A DNA stretch of 15,907 nt. Origin: Flavobacteriaceae bacterium. Lineage in GTDB: Bacteria > Bacteroidota > Bacteroidia > Flavobacteriales > Flavobacteriaceae. The stretch lies in NCBI GenBank assembly GCA_021647405.1, contig JAKIUU010000044.1:1-15907 (forward strand), given 5' to 3'. Positions within the stretch are counted from its first letter, which is position 1, and every line of letters starts with the position of its first letter. The position numbers and the translations under genes are program-made. Below, piece after piece: positions 5,608-12,419 of the stretch. Under the pieces are notes generated by a model. It was not told the origin of the DNA. It made no database searches and saw only the letters and a program-made list of their open reading frames with translations.

Positions 5608-6192
5608 TTATTTTACTTGTTTGGTTTCTAATTTGATGCTAAAACTAACTTCGTCGCCAATAACCACACCGCCATTATCCATAACTGAATTGTATTTTAA
5701 ACCAAAATCGGAGCGTTTTAAAGTGCCTGTAACTTTAAATCCAGCTTTTAAATTGCCGTTATTGTCTTTAATAGTTCCTGCAGCTAACAAATCTAACTTT
5801 ACCAATTTTCTTACACCATGCATGGTAAAATAGCCCGTTAAGATAAAATGTTTGGCATCCTTTTTTTGAAGAGACGTGCTTTTAAAAGTAAGGCTTGGAT
5901 ATTTTACCACATCAAAAAAATCGGCGCTTTTAAGATGTCCATCACGTTTTTTATTGCGGGTATAAATGCTATTGGCATCAATAGTAAAGTTTATTTTTGC
6001 ATCAGAAAAATCGGCTTTTTCATTTGTTATTGTTCCAGAAAAAGAAGTAAAATTCCCTTCAATTTCAGAAATAACCATGTGGGCTATTGAAAAACGTACG
6101 GTAGAATGTACATTGTCAACTTTCCATGTAGTTTGTGCTGTAGCTATAAATCCCGTTAAGGCAAGTGCTAAAAATAGTTTGTGTGTTTTCAT
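5608..6192 (-). CDS. YceI-family secreted lipid-binding protein
   Basis: YceI proteins are periplasmic lipocalin-like beta barrels that bind polyisoprenoid or other long-chain lipids. The 194-aa product has a signal peptide, MKTHKLFLALALTGFIATA, with probable cleavage in ATA-QTT before Q20. The mature start TTWKVDNVHSTVRFSIAHM, the central DGHLKSADFFDVVKYPSLTF (84-103), GYFTMHGVRK and DFGLKYN are typical of the family. Its ATG overlaps the stop codon of the upstream oxidoreductase gene (TAATG, 1-nt overlap), so the two are translationally coupled. It shares the operon promoter around 6758-6788. The pairing with a flavoprotein oxidoreductase and a MarR regulator suggests a redox or small-molecule stress response; this is inference. 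Confidence 0.94.
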   Translation of the reverse strand: MKTHKLFLALALTGFIATAQTTWKVDNVHSTVRFSIAHMVISEIEGNFTSFSGTITNEKADFSDAKINFTIDANSIYTRNKKRDGHLKSADFFDVVKYPSLTFKSTSLQKKDAKHFILTGYFTMHGVRKLVKLDLLAAGTIKDNNGNLKAGFKVTGTLKRSDFGLKYNSVMDNGGVVIGDEVSFSIKLETKQVK

Positions 6193-6728
6193 TAAAAATT
6201 TGTTATTAAAGATTCTAGTTTGTAGGCATGTGTTTGTGCTATTTTTAAAATATTGGCACGTGTTTTTGCATCTTGATCTGGACTGCTATAAATGCCATAA
6301 GACGCAATGGGATTTAGATAATTTATTTTACAGAATGCCGCGGTAGCTTTAACAGGCAACATAATACGCTTCATTTCGCCCTCTGGATAAGAACTTTCGG
6401 GAGCACCCGCAGTAACCGAAGAGATGATGGTTTTATTTGTCAACTGGGCACCTGCGCCAAAGGCAAATCCAAAAGTAAAAACTTTATCGAACCACTGTTT
6501 TAAAATAGGAGGCATGTTATACCAATAAATGGGATATTGTAAAATAATTAAATCGGCTTCAGCCAAAGCTGTCTGTTCTGAAGCAACATCAATATTAAAA
6601 TCGGGATATAGAGCTGTCAAATTGAGAACGCTTATGTTGGGTAATTTGCTTAGCGATGCTATGATGGTTTTACTTCCTACCGAATTTTCTAAATCGGGAT
6701 GTGCTAATATTACAAGTGTTTTTTTCAT
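6192..6728 (-). CDS. NAD(P)H oxidoreductase, flavodoxin-like fold (KefF/MdaB type)
   Basis: This belongs to the family of FMN/FAD-dependent quinone reductases and KefF/KefG-like proteins. They transfer two electrons from NAD(P)H to quinones or other electrophiles in the cytoplasm. In the 178-aa product, TLVILAHPDLENS (4-16) is the flavin-phosphate loop and QYPIYWYNMPPILKQWFDKVF (64-84) is the family signature. SVTAGAPESSYPEGE follows near 104-118. The length is normal and the gene leads the operon with yceI and the thioesterase. Its promoter is one of the clearest in the window: TTG at 6788-6786, 20 nt, and TATATTTG at 6765-6758 on the minus strand, covered by two palindromes. No Kef transporter gene is adjacent, so a quinone or electrophile reductase is more likely than a Kef subunit. 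Confidence 0.9.
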   Translation of the reverse strand: MKKTLVILAHPDLENSVGSKTIIASLSKLPNISVLNLTALYPDFNIDVASEQTALAEADLIILQYPIYWYNMPPILKQWFDKVFTFGFAFGAGAQLTNKTIISSVTAGAPESSYPEGEMKRIMLPVKATAAFCKINYLNPIASYGIYSSPDQDAKTRANILKIAQTHAYKLESLITNF

Positions 6729-6757
6729 TCTTTTTAGTGCTGCTAAATTTTAAAATG

Positions 6758-6791
6758 CAAATATATGTTAAAACATTATATGTTGCAACAT
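6758..6791 (-). promoter_or_regulatory. Operon promoter with two tandem ATGTTnnAACAT operators
   Basis: On the minus strand TTG (6788-6786), 20 nt, then TATATTTG (6765-6758) matches the Bacteroidota promoter. ATGTTAAAACAT (6765-6776) and the perfect palindrome ATGTTGCAACAT (6780-6791) share arms ATGTT/AACAT. They start 15 bp apart and cover the -33 element and the edge of the -7 element. That placement suits a repressor, probably the MarR-family protein encoded at 4491-4952 (inferred). Confidence 0.7.
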
Positions 6792-6850
6792 CTATTTAAA
6801 ATTTAACATTAAGGATAAAAAAGAAGTAGAAAGTTTAAACGGATAAAGCT

Positions 6851-6858
6851 TATATTTG
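6851..6858 (+). promoter_or_regulatory. Promoter -7 element of the idi operon
   Basis: TATATTTG matches TAnnTTTG exactly and ends 18 bp before the ATG at 6877. No clear -33 TTG is present. Its position makes the longer frame from TTG at 6856 untenable, since that codon lies inside the element. Confidence 0.6.
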
Positions 6859-6876
6859 TCATTCCATTTTTTATAT

Positions 6877-7392
6877 ATGAAAGAAGAACAGGTAGTTTTG
6901 GTTGATAAGAAAAATAAGGCTATTGGTTTGATGCCCAAAATGGAAGCGCATAAAAAAGCGGTTTTACACCGTGCTTTTTCTGTATTTATTTTTAATGATA
7001 AGGGCGAACTGTTATTACAAAAACGCGCATTACACAAATACCATTCGCCTGGATTATGGACCAATACTTGCTGTAGCCATCAACGTGAAGGAGAACCGAA
7101 TATAGAGGCTGGCAAGCGCAGATTGGAAGAAGAAATGGGATTTGTTTGCAATTTAAAAGAACTTTTTTGGTTTGTTTATAAAGCGCCTTTTGACAATGGT
7201 TTGACCGAGCATGAATTAGATCATGTGATGGTTGGGTATTACAATAAAGAGCCTAAAATAAATACCGACGAAGTGGCCTCTTTTGCTTGGCGTACATTGG
7301 CAGATATTAAAGCGGATATACAGCAGCAGCCCAAAAAGTACACGGTGTGGTTTAAAATTATTTTTAAAGAATATGAGTCGCATTTAAATTGA
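6877..7392 (+). CDS. idi: Isopentenyl-diphosphate delta-isomerase, type I
   Basis: The enzyme interconverts isopentenyl and dimethylallyl diphosphate in the cytoplasm, supplying isoprenoid synthesis (menaquinone, carotenoids, undecaprenyl carriers). The 171-aa product has a Nudix-like fold and the type I signature residues. H25 and H31 are in EAHKKAVLHRAF. The catalytic Cys66 and metal-binding H68 are in WTNTCCSHQREGE. EAGKRRLEEEMG (77-88) is the Nudix-like helix. Y101 lies in VYKAP, and E111 and E113 in TEHELDHV. The ATG at 6877 is preferred over a TTG at 6856 that falls in the promoter. The queD-like gene begins 4 bp after its stop and the peroxiredoxin gene overlaps that by 1 nt, so the three form one operon. 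There is no obvious metabolic reason for the grouping. Confidence 0.96.
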   Translation: MKEEQVVLVDKKNKAIGLMPKMEAHKKAVLHRAFSVFIFNDKGELLLQKRALHKYHSPGLWTNTCCSHQREGEPNIEAGKRRLEEEMGFVCNLKELFWFVYKAPFDNGLTEHELDHVMVGYYNKEPKINTDEVASFAWRTLADIKADIQQQPKKYTVWFKIIFKEYESHLN

Positions 7393-7396
7393 TAAT

Positions 7397-7807
7397 ATGA
7401 CAGTAACAGTTCACAGAAAAGCACATTTTAACGCAGCTCACAGGTTGTATAATGCCGCATGGTCTGATGCTCGTAATGCCATAGTTTTTGGTAAGTGTGC
7501 CAATCCTAATTACCATGGCCATAACTATGAGCTTATTGTAGGTATTACAGGTAAGATAAACAAAGACACAGGTTTTGTAATGGATATGAAAGTTTTAAAA
7601 GAACTTATTGAATTAGAAATAGCCTCTAAATTTGACCATAAAAATCTCAATATTGAAGTAGAAGAATTTAAAACCTTAAATCCAACAGCCGAAAATATAG
7701 CTGTTGTTATTTGGAATATCTTACGTCAAAAAATTGAACCCACATTAAAAATAAAGGTAACTCTTTATGAAACACCCCGTAATTTTGTAATTTATAAAGG
7801 AAAGTAA
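7397..7807 (+). CDS. 6-pyruvoyl-tetrahydropterin synthase / QueD homologue
   Basis: Family members act on 7,8-dihydroneopterin triphosphate and give 6-pyruvoyl-tetrahydropterin (biopterin path) or 6-carboxy-tetrahydropterin (QueD, first committed steps to queuosine). The 136-aa product carries the zinc ligands H15 (FNAAHRL), H40 and H42 (YHGHNYE). It also has the catalytic Cys34 (FGKCANPNYHG), D80-H81 (FDHKNLN) and the pterin-anchoring E125 (YETPRNF). The length is typical. No other queuosine or biopterin gene is in the window, so the two functions cannot be separated. The gene lies between idi (4-bp gap) and bcp (TAATG overlap) and is co-transcribed with them. Confidence 0.92.
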   Translation: MTVTVHRKAHFNAAHRLYNAAWSDARNAIVFGKCANPNYHGHNYELIVGITGKINKDTGFVMDMKVLKELIELEIASKFDHKNLNIEVEEFKTLNPTAENIAVVIWNILRQKIEPTLKIKVTLYETPRNFVIYKGK

Positions 7808-8340
7808 TGAGAAAATTTATCTATCTAATTGTTGTTGCAGGAGCGGCAATATTAATAAACCTGTCAATGAATACAAAATCCAATAAACCTTTAAAAATAG
7901 GCGATAAAGTTCCTTCTTTTAGTCTACTAGACCAAAATGGCACAACCTTTAACAGTTCAGATATTATAGGGAAACAACCTGCTGTTATCTATTTTTATCC
8001 AAAAGACGACACACCGGGTTGTACAAAAGAAGCCTGTAAATTTAGAGATGAATTTGAAATTTTTACCGATTTAAATGCCAAAGTTATAGGCATTTCTTCA
8101 GACGATGTGGCCTCGCATAAAAACTTTGCCGAAAAATACCATTTGCCGTTTACGCTTTTGGCTGATACCGATAAAAAAGTGCGCCAATTGTTTGGGGTGC
8201 AAAAATCGACTATGGGCCTATTGCCCGGTCGTGTAACCTATGTGGTTAACGCCAAAGGTTTTATTATTTATATTTTTGAAAAGCAGTTTGGTGCAGAAAA
8301 GCATATCAGCGAAGCTATTAAAGCCCTTAAATCTTCTTAG
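7807..8340 (+). CDS. Bcp-type thioredoxin-dependent peroxiredoxin, membrane-anchored
   Basis: Bcp/PrxQ enzymes reduce hydrogen peroxide and organic peroxides using thioredoxin. The 177-aa product has YFYPKDDTPGCTKEACKFRD with the peroxidatic Cys72 and the resolving Cys77 five residues later, the Bcp arrangement. It also has GISSDD, ADTDKKVRQLFGV and the closing strand RVTYVV. Unlike common cytoplasmic Bcp (about 150 aa), it carries an N-terminal hydrophobic segment (RKFIYLIVVAGAAILINLSM, 2-21) without a lipobox. It is probably a membrane anchor or uncleaved signal placing the enzyme in the periplasm. Its ATG shares a base with the queD-like stop. The 3' end overlaps the convergent adenine deaminase gene by 14 bp, and no terminator is visible. 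Confidence 0.93.
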   Translation: MRKFIYLIVVAGAAILINLSMNTKSNKPLKIGDKVPSFSLLDQNGTTFNSSDIIGKQPAVIYFYPKDDTPGCTKEACKFRDEFEIFTDLNAKVIGISSDDVASHKNFAEKYHLPFTLLADTDKKVRQLFGVQKSTMGLLPGRVTYVVNAKGFIIYIFEKQFGAEKHISEAIKALKSS

Positions 8341-9343
8341 TAGCTTGTAAATAATAGAGTTCTAATTCGGCTAAATAAAATTCTCTTTTAGGCTTTGGTA
8401 GTAAAGAATAGTTAAATGAGTTTTTGGCCAATTCATACAAATCAGATTTTGATAAATTGAGTGCTTCTTGAACGGCTGAATAATTGGCATTGACTTGTCC
8501 GCCAAAATAGGCAGGGTCGTCAGAGTTTATAGTTACTTTTAAACCCAAATCAATCATCTTTTTAAGCGGATGGTCTTTAATGTCTTTTACAACTTGTAGG
8601 GCTGTATTTGAAAGCGGACAAACCGTCAAAGCGATATCGCGCTTTATAATTTCGGCAATTAATTTAGAATCTTGAAGTGCATTATTGCCATGGTCAATAC
8701 GTTTAATTTTTAACACATCGAGGGCTTCCCATACATAACTGGCATCACCTTCTTCGCCAGCATGTGCCAGTGGAATATAACCTGCTTTTACAGAAGCTTC
8801 AAAGACATTTTTAAATTTTGAAGGCGGATTTCCTTTTTCGGATGAATCCAAACCAACGGCATGTATCAAGTGTTTATAAGGCAGTGACTGCTTTAAAGTT
8901 TTAAAAGCACTTTCTTCAGGTAAATGACGCAAATAACTCATTATCAAAAAAGAACTTATATTCAGCTTTGTTTTGGCATCGGCGCAAGCACTACTGATAC
9001 CCTTTATAACAGTTTCGAAAGAAATACCTCTGTCTGTATGTGTTTGTGGATCGAACATTATTTCGGCATGACGCACATTTTGTGCGGCACATTTTTGCAG
9101 ATAGGCATAGGTCAAATCGTAAAAATCGTTTTCGCTAATTAATACACCAGCCCCTTGGTAATAGATATCTAAAAAATCTTGTAAGCAATCAAATTTATAG
9201 GCCTCTTCAACTTCGGCAACAGAATTAAACGGTATGTCAATAGCGTTGCGTTTAGCAATTTCAAACATTTGTGCAGGTTCAAAAGAACCTTCTATGTGCA
9301 GGTGTAATTCGGCTTTAGGCAGATTCTCAATAAATTTTTTCAT
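8327..9343 (-). CDS. Adenine deaminase (adenosine-deaminase superfamily, ADE3 type)
   Basis: The likely reaction is adenine + water to hypoxanthine + ammonia (purine salvage, cytoplasm). The 338-aa product has the TIM-barrel metal and catalytic residues of the amidohydrolase family. These are H14/H16 in ELHLHIEG, H194 and E197 in LAHAGEEGD, H218 in RIDHGN, and D275-D276 in NSDDPAYFGG. FFDPQTHTDRG-like (MFDPQTHTDRG, 96-106), GLDSSEKGNPPSKF and CPLSNTALQV match bacterial and fungal adenine deaminases better than true adenosine deaminases, as I remember them. Annotation pipelines often call it adenosine deaminase (add). The gene is transcribed toward the peroxiredoxin gene, overlapping it by 14 bp. 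A promoter matching the consensus ends 4 bp before the ATG, so the mRNA may be leaderless. Confidence 0.9.
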   Translation of the reverse strand: MKKFIENLPKAELHLHIEGSFEPAQMFEIAKRNAIDIPFNSVAEVEEAYKFDCLQDFLDIYYQGAGVLISENDFYDLTYAYLQKCAAQNVRHAEIMFDPQTHTDRGISFETVIKGISSACADAKTKLNISSFLIMSYLRHLPEESAFKTLKQSLPYKHLIHAVGLDSSEKGNPPSKFKNVFEASVKAGYIPLAHAGEEGDASYVWEALDVLKIKRIDHGNNALQDSKLIAEIIKRDIALTVCPLSNTALQVVKDIKDHPLKKMIDLGLKVTINSDDPAYFGGQVNANYSAVQEALNLSKSDLYELAKNSFNYSLLPKPKREFYLAELELYYLQATKKI

Positions 9344-9347
9344 ATAA

Positions 9348-9377
9348 CAAAAATAAGCATTAAAAATGAGAGGTCAA
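9348..9377 (-). promoter_or_regulatory. Adenine deaminase promoter, close to the start codon
   Basis: On the minus strand TTG (9377-9375), 19 nt, then TATTTTTG (9355-9348) is a full match to the Bacteroidota promoter. Only four bases (TTAT) separate its last G from the ATG at 9343, which places the expected transcription start at or beside the start codon. Confidence 0.6.
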
Positions 9378-9430
9378 TATTATAGTGCCTAAAAAAATTA
9401 TGCGATATTTGTAAATAATAAATCGACTTT

Positions 9431-10408
9431 ATGATAGCTTATCCCATTAAATTCAAACCCATATTGCAAGAAAAAATATGGGGTGGTTCAAAATTAAAGA
9501 CACTTTTAAATAAAGCGTCAGACAAACAAAACATAGGAGAGAGTTGGGAAATATCGGATGTTAAAAATAATGTGTCTGTTGTTGCAAATGGATCTTATAA
9601 AAATAAGACCATACAAGAATTGATTTCAGAATTTAAAGGCGATTTGGTTGGCCATGCAGTATTCAAAGAATTTGGAAGTAATTTTCCGCTACTCATCAAA
9701 TTTATTGACGCCAAAGAAGCATTGAGTATTCAGTTGCATCCCAATAATGCTTTGGCTAAAAAACGCCATAATTCTTTTGGTAAAACTGAAATGTGGTATG
9801 TAATGCAAGCCGATGAAAGTGCAAATCTGATTGTTGGCTTTAAAGATGATTGTGATAAAGAAACATATCTAGAATACCTCAATCAGAATAAAATAGTTGA
9901 TTTATTGAATACCGACATTGTAAAATCTGGCGCTGTTTATTTTATCCCCACAGGGAGAATTCACGCTATTGGGGCGGGGGTATTACTAGCAGAAATTCAA
10001 CAAACAAGTGACATTACCTACCGTATTTATGATTGGAACAGAAAAGACAGTAACAGAAATGGTAGGGAATTGCATACCGAGCAAGCATTAGAAGCTATAG
10101 ATTACAAGGCGCAAGAGTCGTATAAAACAGATTATGTTACCCTAAAAAATACCATTTCTCCACTTGTAGAGTGTCCTTATTTTAAAACAAATATTATTGA
10201 GCTTCATGGCGATTTAACCATAAACAATACAGATAAAGATTCGTTTGTTATTTATATGTGTACCAAAGGGAAAGTTTGTTTAAAGTACAGCAATCACTCT
10301 CTAGAAATTGCCATGGGTGAAACGGTGCTGATTCCAAATACCCTAAATGAATTTACTCTTAACGCAGAGAAAATCGCTGTTTTATTGGAAGTGTTTATTT
10401 CAAATTAA
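9431..10408 (+). CDS. manA: Mannose-6-phosphate isomerase, class I
   Basis: This cytoplasmic zinc enzyme interconverts fructose-6-phosphate and mannose-6-phosphate, linking glycolysis to mannose and GDP-mannose for surface polysaccharide. The 325-aa product has the zinc ligands Q101 and H103 (SIQLHPN), E120 (GKTEMWYV) and H178 (IPTGRIHAIG), with the catalytic Arg198 in ITYRIYDWNR. The N-terminal EKIWGGSKL and GESWEISD are also typical. The size fits the short bacterial cupin-type enzymes. It is a single-gene unit: adenine deaminase diverges upstream (87-bp gap) and a strong terminator follows at 10418-10451. Only a near-match -7 element (GATATTTG, 9414-9421) lies upstream. Confidence 0.95.
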   Translation: MIAYPIKFKPILQEKIWGGSKLKTLLNKASDKQNIGESWEISDVKNNVSVVANGSYKNKTIQELISEFKGDLVGHAVFKEFGSNFPLLIKFIDAKEALSIQLHPNNALAKKRHNSFGKTEMWYVMQADESANLIVGFKDDCDKETYLEYLNQNKIVDLLNTDIVKSGAVYFIPTGRIHAIGAGVLLAEIQQTSDITYRIYDWNRKDSNRNGRELHTEQALEAIDYKAQESYKTDYVTLKNTISPLVECPYFKTNIIELHGDLTINNTDKDSFVIYMCTKGKVCLKYSNHSLEIAMGETVLIPNTLNEFTLNAEKIAVLLEVFISN

Positions 10409-10417
10409 TTTATATAA

Positions 10418-10451
10418 AAAGGGAGGTGTTTAAATTAAACTACCTCCCTTT
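10418..10451. terminator. Bidirectional terminator between manA and a membrane-protein gene
   Basis: AAAGGGAGGT then GTTTAA (10418-10433) pairs with TTAAAC, one unpaired T, and ACCTCCCTTT (10435-10451). It lies 10 bp after the manA stop and 25 bp beyond the stop of the convergent membrane-protein gene, so it can serve both. Confidence 0.85.
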
Positions 10452-10476
10452 ATTACATAATAATATAAGCAGTATA

Positions 10477-10701
10477 CTATTTGCGGCCTTCAATAAAAAG
10501 GACAACCAAAATAAATGCAAGTAAACCTACAAATCCTTTGTCTCCAAATTGACCAACAACATTAATGATGTTGCCTACAACGCTAAAGCCACCTAAGAAG
10601 CTTCCAAATAATAATTCTGCAAATACGCCAATCCCTAGAAGGGCTGCCAATAGTCCAAATAAACCTTTGGCCCAATCGGTAATTCTTGATAATAATTCCA
10701 T
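10477..10701 (-). CDS. Small hydrophobic membrane protein, function unknown
   Basis: The 74-aa product has three hydrophobic stretches: about 12-34 (AKGLFGLLAALLGIGVFAELLFG), 36-52 (LGGFSVVGNIINVVGQF) and 55-71 (KGFVGLLAFILVVLFIE). It is Gly-rich, ends in charged EGRK and has no signal-cleavage site, so it is probably an inner-membrane protein of two or three helices. I believe proteins like it are common in flavobacteria but know of no function. It is a single-gene unit with a good promoter: TTTG (10761-10758), 19 nt, TAAATTTA (10738-10731) on the minus strand. The manA/membrane terminator lies downstream. Confidence 0.8.
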   Translation of the reverse strand: MELLSRITDWAKGLFGLLAALLGIGVFAELLFGSFLGGFSVVGNIINVVGQFGDKGFVGLLAFILVVLFIEGRK

Positions 10702-10730
10702 TGTTTAATAAGTTAGTTAAGATTAAGGCA

Positions 10731-10761
10731 TAAATTTAACATAAAATTAAGAATTTGCAAA
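10731..10761 (-). promoter_or_regulatory. Promoter of the small membrane-protein gene
   Basis: On the minus strand TTTG (10761-10758), 19 nt, TAAATTTA (10738-10731), one mismatch from TAnnTTTG. The last base is 29 bp before the ATG. Confidence 0.5.
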
Positions 10762-10838
10762 TTTATTAGCTTGATTAATGCACTTTTGTTAATAACTTAT
10801 ATGTGTACAATTAAGTTTTTAATTGTTTTAAAAAGATG

Positions 10839-10846
10839 TATTTTTG
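10839..10846 (+). promoter_or_regulatory. Promoter -7 element for the 88-aa gene
   Basis: TATTTTTG matches TAnnTTTG, 20 bp before the ATG at 10867. A T-run at 10816-10820 could serve as a weak -33. It shows that upstream codons in the same frame are not translated. Confidence 0.5.
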
Positions 10847-10866
10847 CCAAAATTAAATATAAAATT

Positions 10867-11133
10867 ATGCCCAGTATAAAAAATTTAAAAAAGGATCTCA
10901 ACTTTGTATTGTCTGATATTATTGAAGAATGTTATGTTTGGCAATTAATGAATGGTGATAAAAAAGCAGATAAGGCCGAAAAAATTATTGATGAGGCCAT
11001 CGCCACATTTGATGCCTTAATTGTAAAAATTAACACTAAAAATGTTGAAAACAAGAAAAAACATTTTGCGGCTATTAATAAAGAATTAGAGAAAAAAGCC
11101 GATGCGCTCTTAGCTAAAATAGCCAAATTATAA
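10867..11133 (+). CDS. Conserved-looking 88-aa helical protein, function unknown
   Basis: The 88-aa product starts MPSIKNLKKDLNFVLSDIIE and is predicted mostly helical and charged, with no signal or membrane segment, so it is probably cytoplasmic. KNVENKKKHFAAINKELEKKADALLAKIAKL at the end has the heptad look of a coiled coil. The frame is open to 10771, but the upstream part crosses a TATTTTTG promoter, so the ATG at 10867 is chosen. I recall similar unnamed proteins in Flavobacteriaceae, with no assigned function. A second small gene follows 105 bp downstream on the same strand; the intervening AT-rich sequence shows no clear terminator. Confidence 0.75.
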   Translation: MPSIKNLKKDLNFVLSDIIEECYVWQLMNGDKKADKAEKIIDEAIATFDALIVKINTKNVENKKKHFAAINKELEKKADALLAKIAKL

Positions 11134-11238
11134 CAGGCGCATTTCTCAAATAATTAAATTATTATTTTTTACAGCTTATTGTAATAAATAATTTCTTTTT
11201 ACGTTCTTAATGATAAGTAACTTAATTTTCTAAAATTT

Positions 11239-11433
11239 ATGGCAAGAGCAATGTTTGAATACACCAAAACGGTGTTGAAAAAAGTGAGTTTTGATACTTC
11301 TCTTTTTTGCAAAGAACTAGAAAAAGCTATTAACAGATTGTTACCCTATGAAATTGATGAACTTAGAATTTGGTTGACAAATTTTATCAAAAACAAACCA
11401 GAACTATTGGTATGTATGCGTGTTATAAATTAA
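11239..11433 (+). CDS. Conserved-looking 64-aa protein, function unknown
   Basis: The 64-aa product (MARAMFEYTKTVLKKVSFDT, then LFCKELEKAINRLLPYEIDELRIWLTNFI in parts) appears helical, cytoplasmic and well composed for a real protein. It resembles unnamed proteins I associate with Bacteroidota; no function is known to me. It has two Cys, one in LFCKEL and one near the C-terminus. A near-match -7 element (TAATTTTC, 11223-11230) lies close upstream. It ends just before a terminator shared with the convergent oxyR gene. Confidence 0.75.
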   Translation: MARAMFEYTKTVLKKVSFDTSLFCKELEKAINRLLPYEIDELRIWLTNFIKNKPELLVCMRVIN

Positions 11434-11460
11434 AAAAAAGGAGCTTTATGCTCCTTTTTT
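11432..11460. terminator. Bidirectional terminator overlapping the oxyR stop codon
   Basis: A8-GGAGC (11432-11444), a 5-nt loop, and GCTCC-T6 (11450-11460) form the stem. It follows the stop of the 64-aa gene directly. The oxyR stop codon (11446-11448) lies in the loop, so the last codons of oxyR (Lys-Lys-Gly-Ala) encode one arm. Confidence 0.85.
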
Positions 11461-12393
11461 ATTGGCCAAAGGACTGATAATTTTTACATCATAAAAAGCT
11501 ATTGCACCTCTAACAACACCATCAATTGTCTTTTTTAAAGCTTCTATCATCTGAATTTTAAGGTGCGCCTTATGAATAATCAAACTTACTTCGCGTGCCG
11601 GTGCTGGATTGGTAAAATTCTTTAAAAACTTTTTATCTTCGGTTAAATCTAAAGTGTGTAAGTAGGGCAGAAGTGTCATGCCCAAACCTTCTTTTGCCAA
11701 CTTTATTAAAGTGTCAAAACTGCCACTTTCAAGCTTAAATTTTTGATCTTGTTTTGCTTTATTTGATTTACAAATGTTTAATATACTTTCTTTAAAACAA
11801 TGCCCATCTTCTAATAAGAGCATGGTATCTATGTCCAAATCATCTGCTTCTAAAACCTTCTTATCTGAGAGGTCATGATTGTCGGGAACAAAACCCACGA
11901 AAGGTTCGTAATACAAGGGCAATTCTTTGAGCATTTTATTCTCTAAAGGTGTGGCAGCAATGGCAGCATCTAAATGCCCATCGAGTAATTTTTTTATAAT
12001 TTCTTCGGTTGTCAACTCCTCAATACTCAATTTTACTTTTGGGAATTTTTTAGTGAATACACCTAAAAACATAGGCAATAAAGTGGGCATTATTGTGGGT
12101 ATTATCCCCAATTTAAATGCGCCACCAACATAGCCCTTCTGCTGATCAACAATATCTTGTAAACGATTGCTCTCATCCACAATAATCTTGGCTTGAAGTA
12201 CTATTTTTTCACCAATGGCTGTTAATTGAATGGGCTTTTTCTTCCTGTTAAATAATTGCACATTGAGTTCTTCTTCTAATTTTTGAATCTGCATGCTCAA
12301 AGTGGGTTGGGTTACGTAGCAATGTTGCGAAGCCAATGTGAAATTTTTATATTCGGCTATTGCCAAAACATACTTTAATTGTGTAATTGTCAT
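11446..12393 (-). CDS. oxyR: OxyR, peroxide-sensing LysR-type regulator
   Basis: OxyR is a cytoplasmic tetramer; peroxide oxidises two cysteines to a disulfide and switches on catalase, Dps and related genes. The 315-aa product has the LysR N-terminal helix-turn-helix (MTITQLKYVLAIAEYKNFTL to LFNRKKKPIQLT, 1-58) followed by an effector domain. LLLEDGHCFKESILNICKSN places Cys199 and Cys208 at the same positions as in E. coli OxyR, so it is OxyR rather than a general LysR protein. It is divergent from dps across 105 bp, the classic arrangement for a regulator and a target. It ends in a terminator shared with the convergent 64-aa gene. The C-terminal tail (after about residue 300) is a little longer than in E. 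coli. Confidence 0.95.
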   Translation of the reverse strand: MTITQLKYVLAIAEYKNFTLASQHCYVTQPTLSMQIQKLEEELNVQLFNRKKKPIQLTAIGEKIVLQAKIIVDESNRLQDIVDQQKGYVGGAFKLGIIPTIMPTLLPMFLGVFTKKFPKVKLSIEELTTEEIIKKLLDGHLDAAIAATPLENKMLKELPLYYEPFVGFVPDNHDLSDKKVLEADDLDIDTMLLLEDGHCFKESILNICKSNKAKQDQKFKLESGSFDTLIKLAKEGLGMTLLPYLHTLDLTEDKKFLKNFTNPAPAREVSLIIHKAHLKIQMIEALKKTIDGVVRGAIAFYDVKIISPLANKKGA

Positions 12394-12419
12394 TTAGTAT
12401 AAGTATTTTTGATAAAGAT

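Noticed and set aside
10771..10866. 32-residue N-terminal extension of the 88-aa protein
   Set aside because: It covers the TATTTTTG promoter element and has unrelated, hydrophobic composition; the ATG at 10867 fits better.
11140..11172. AT-only inverted repeat followed by T6 after the 88-aa gene as a terminator
   Set aside because: The stem is made of A-T pairs only with almost no loop, so it is too weak to call.
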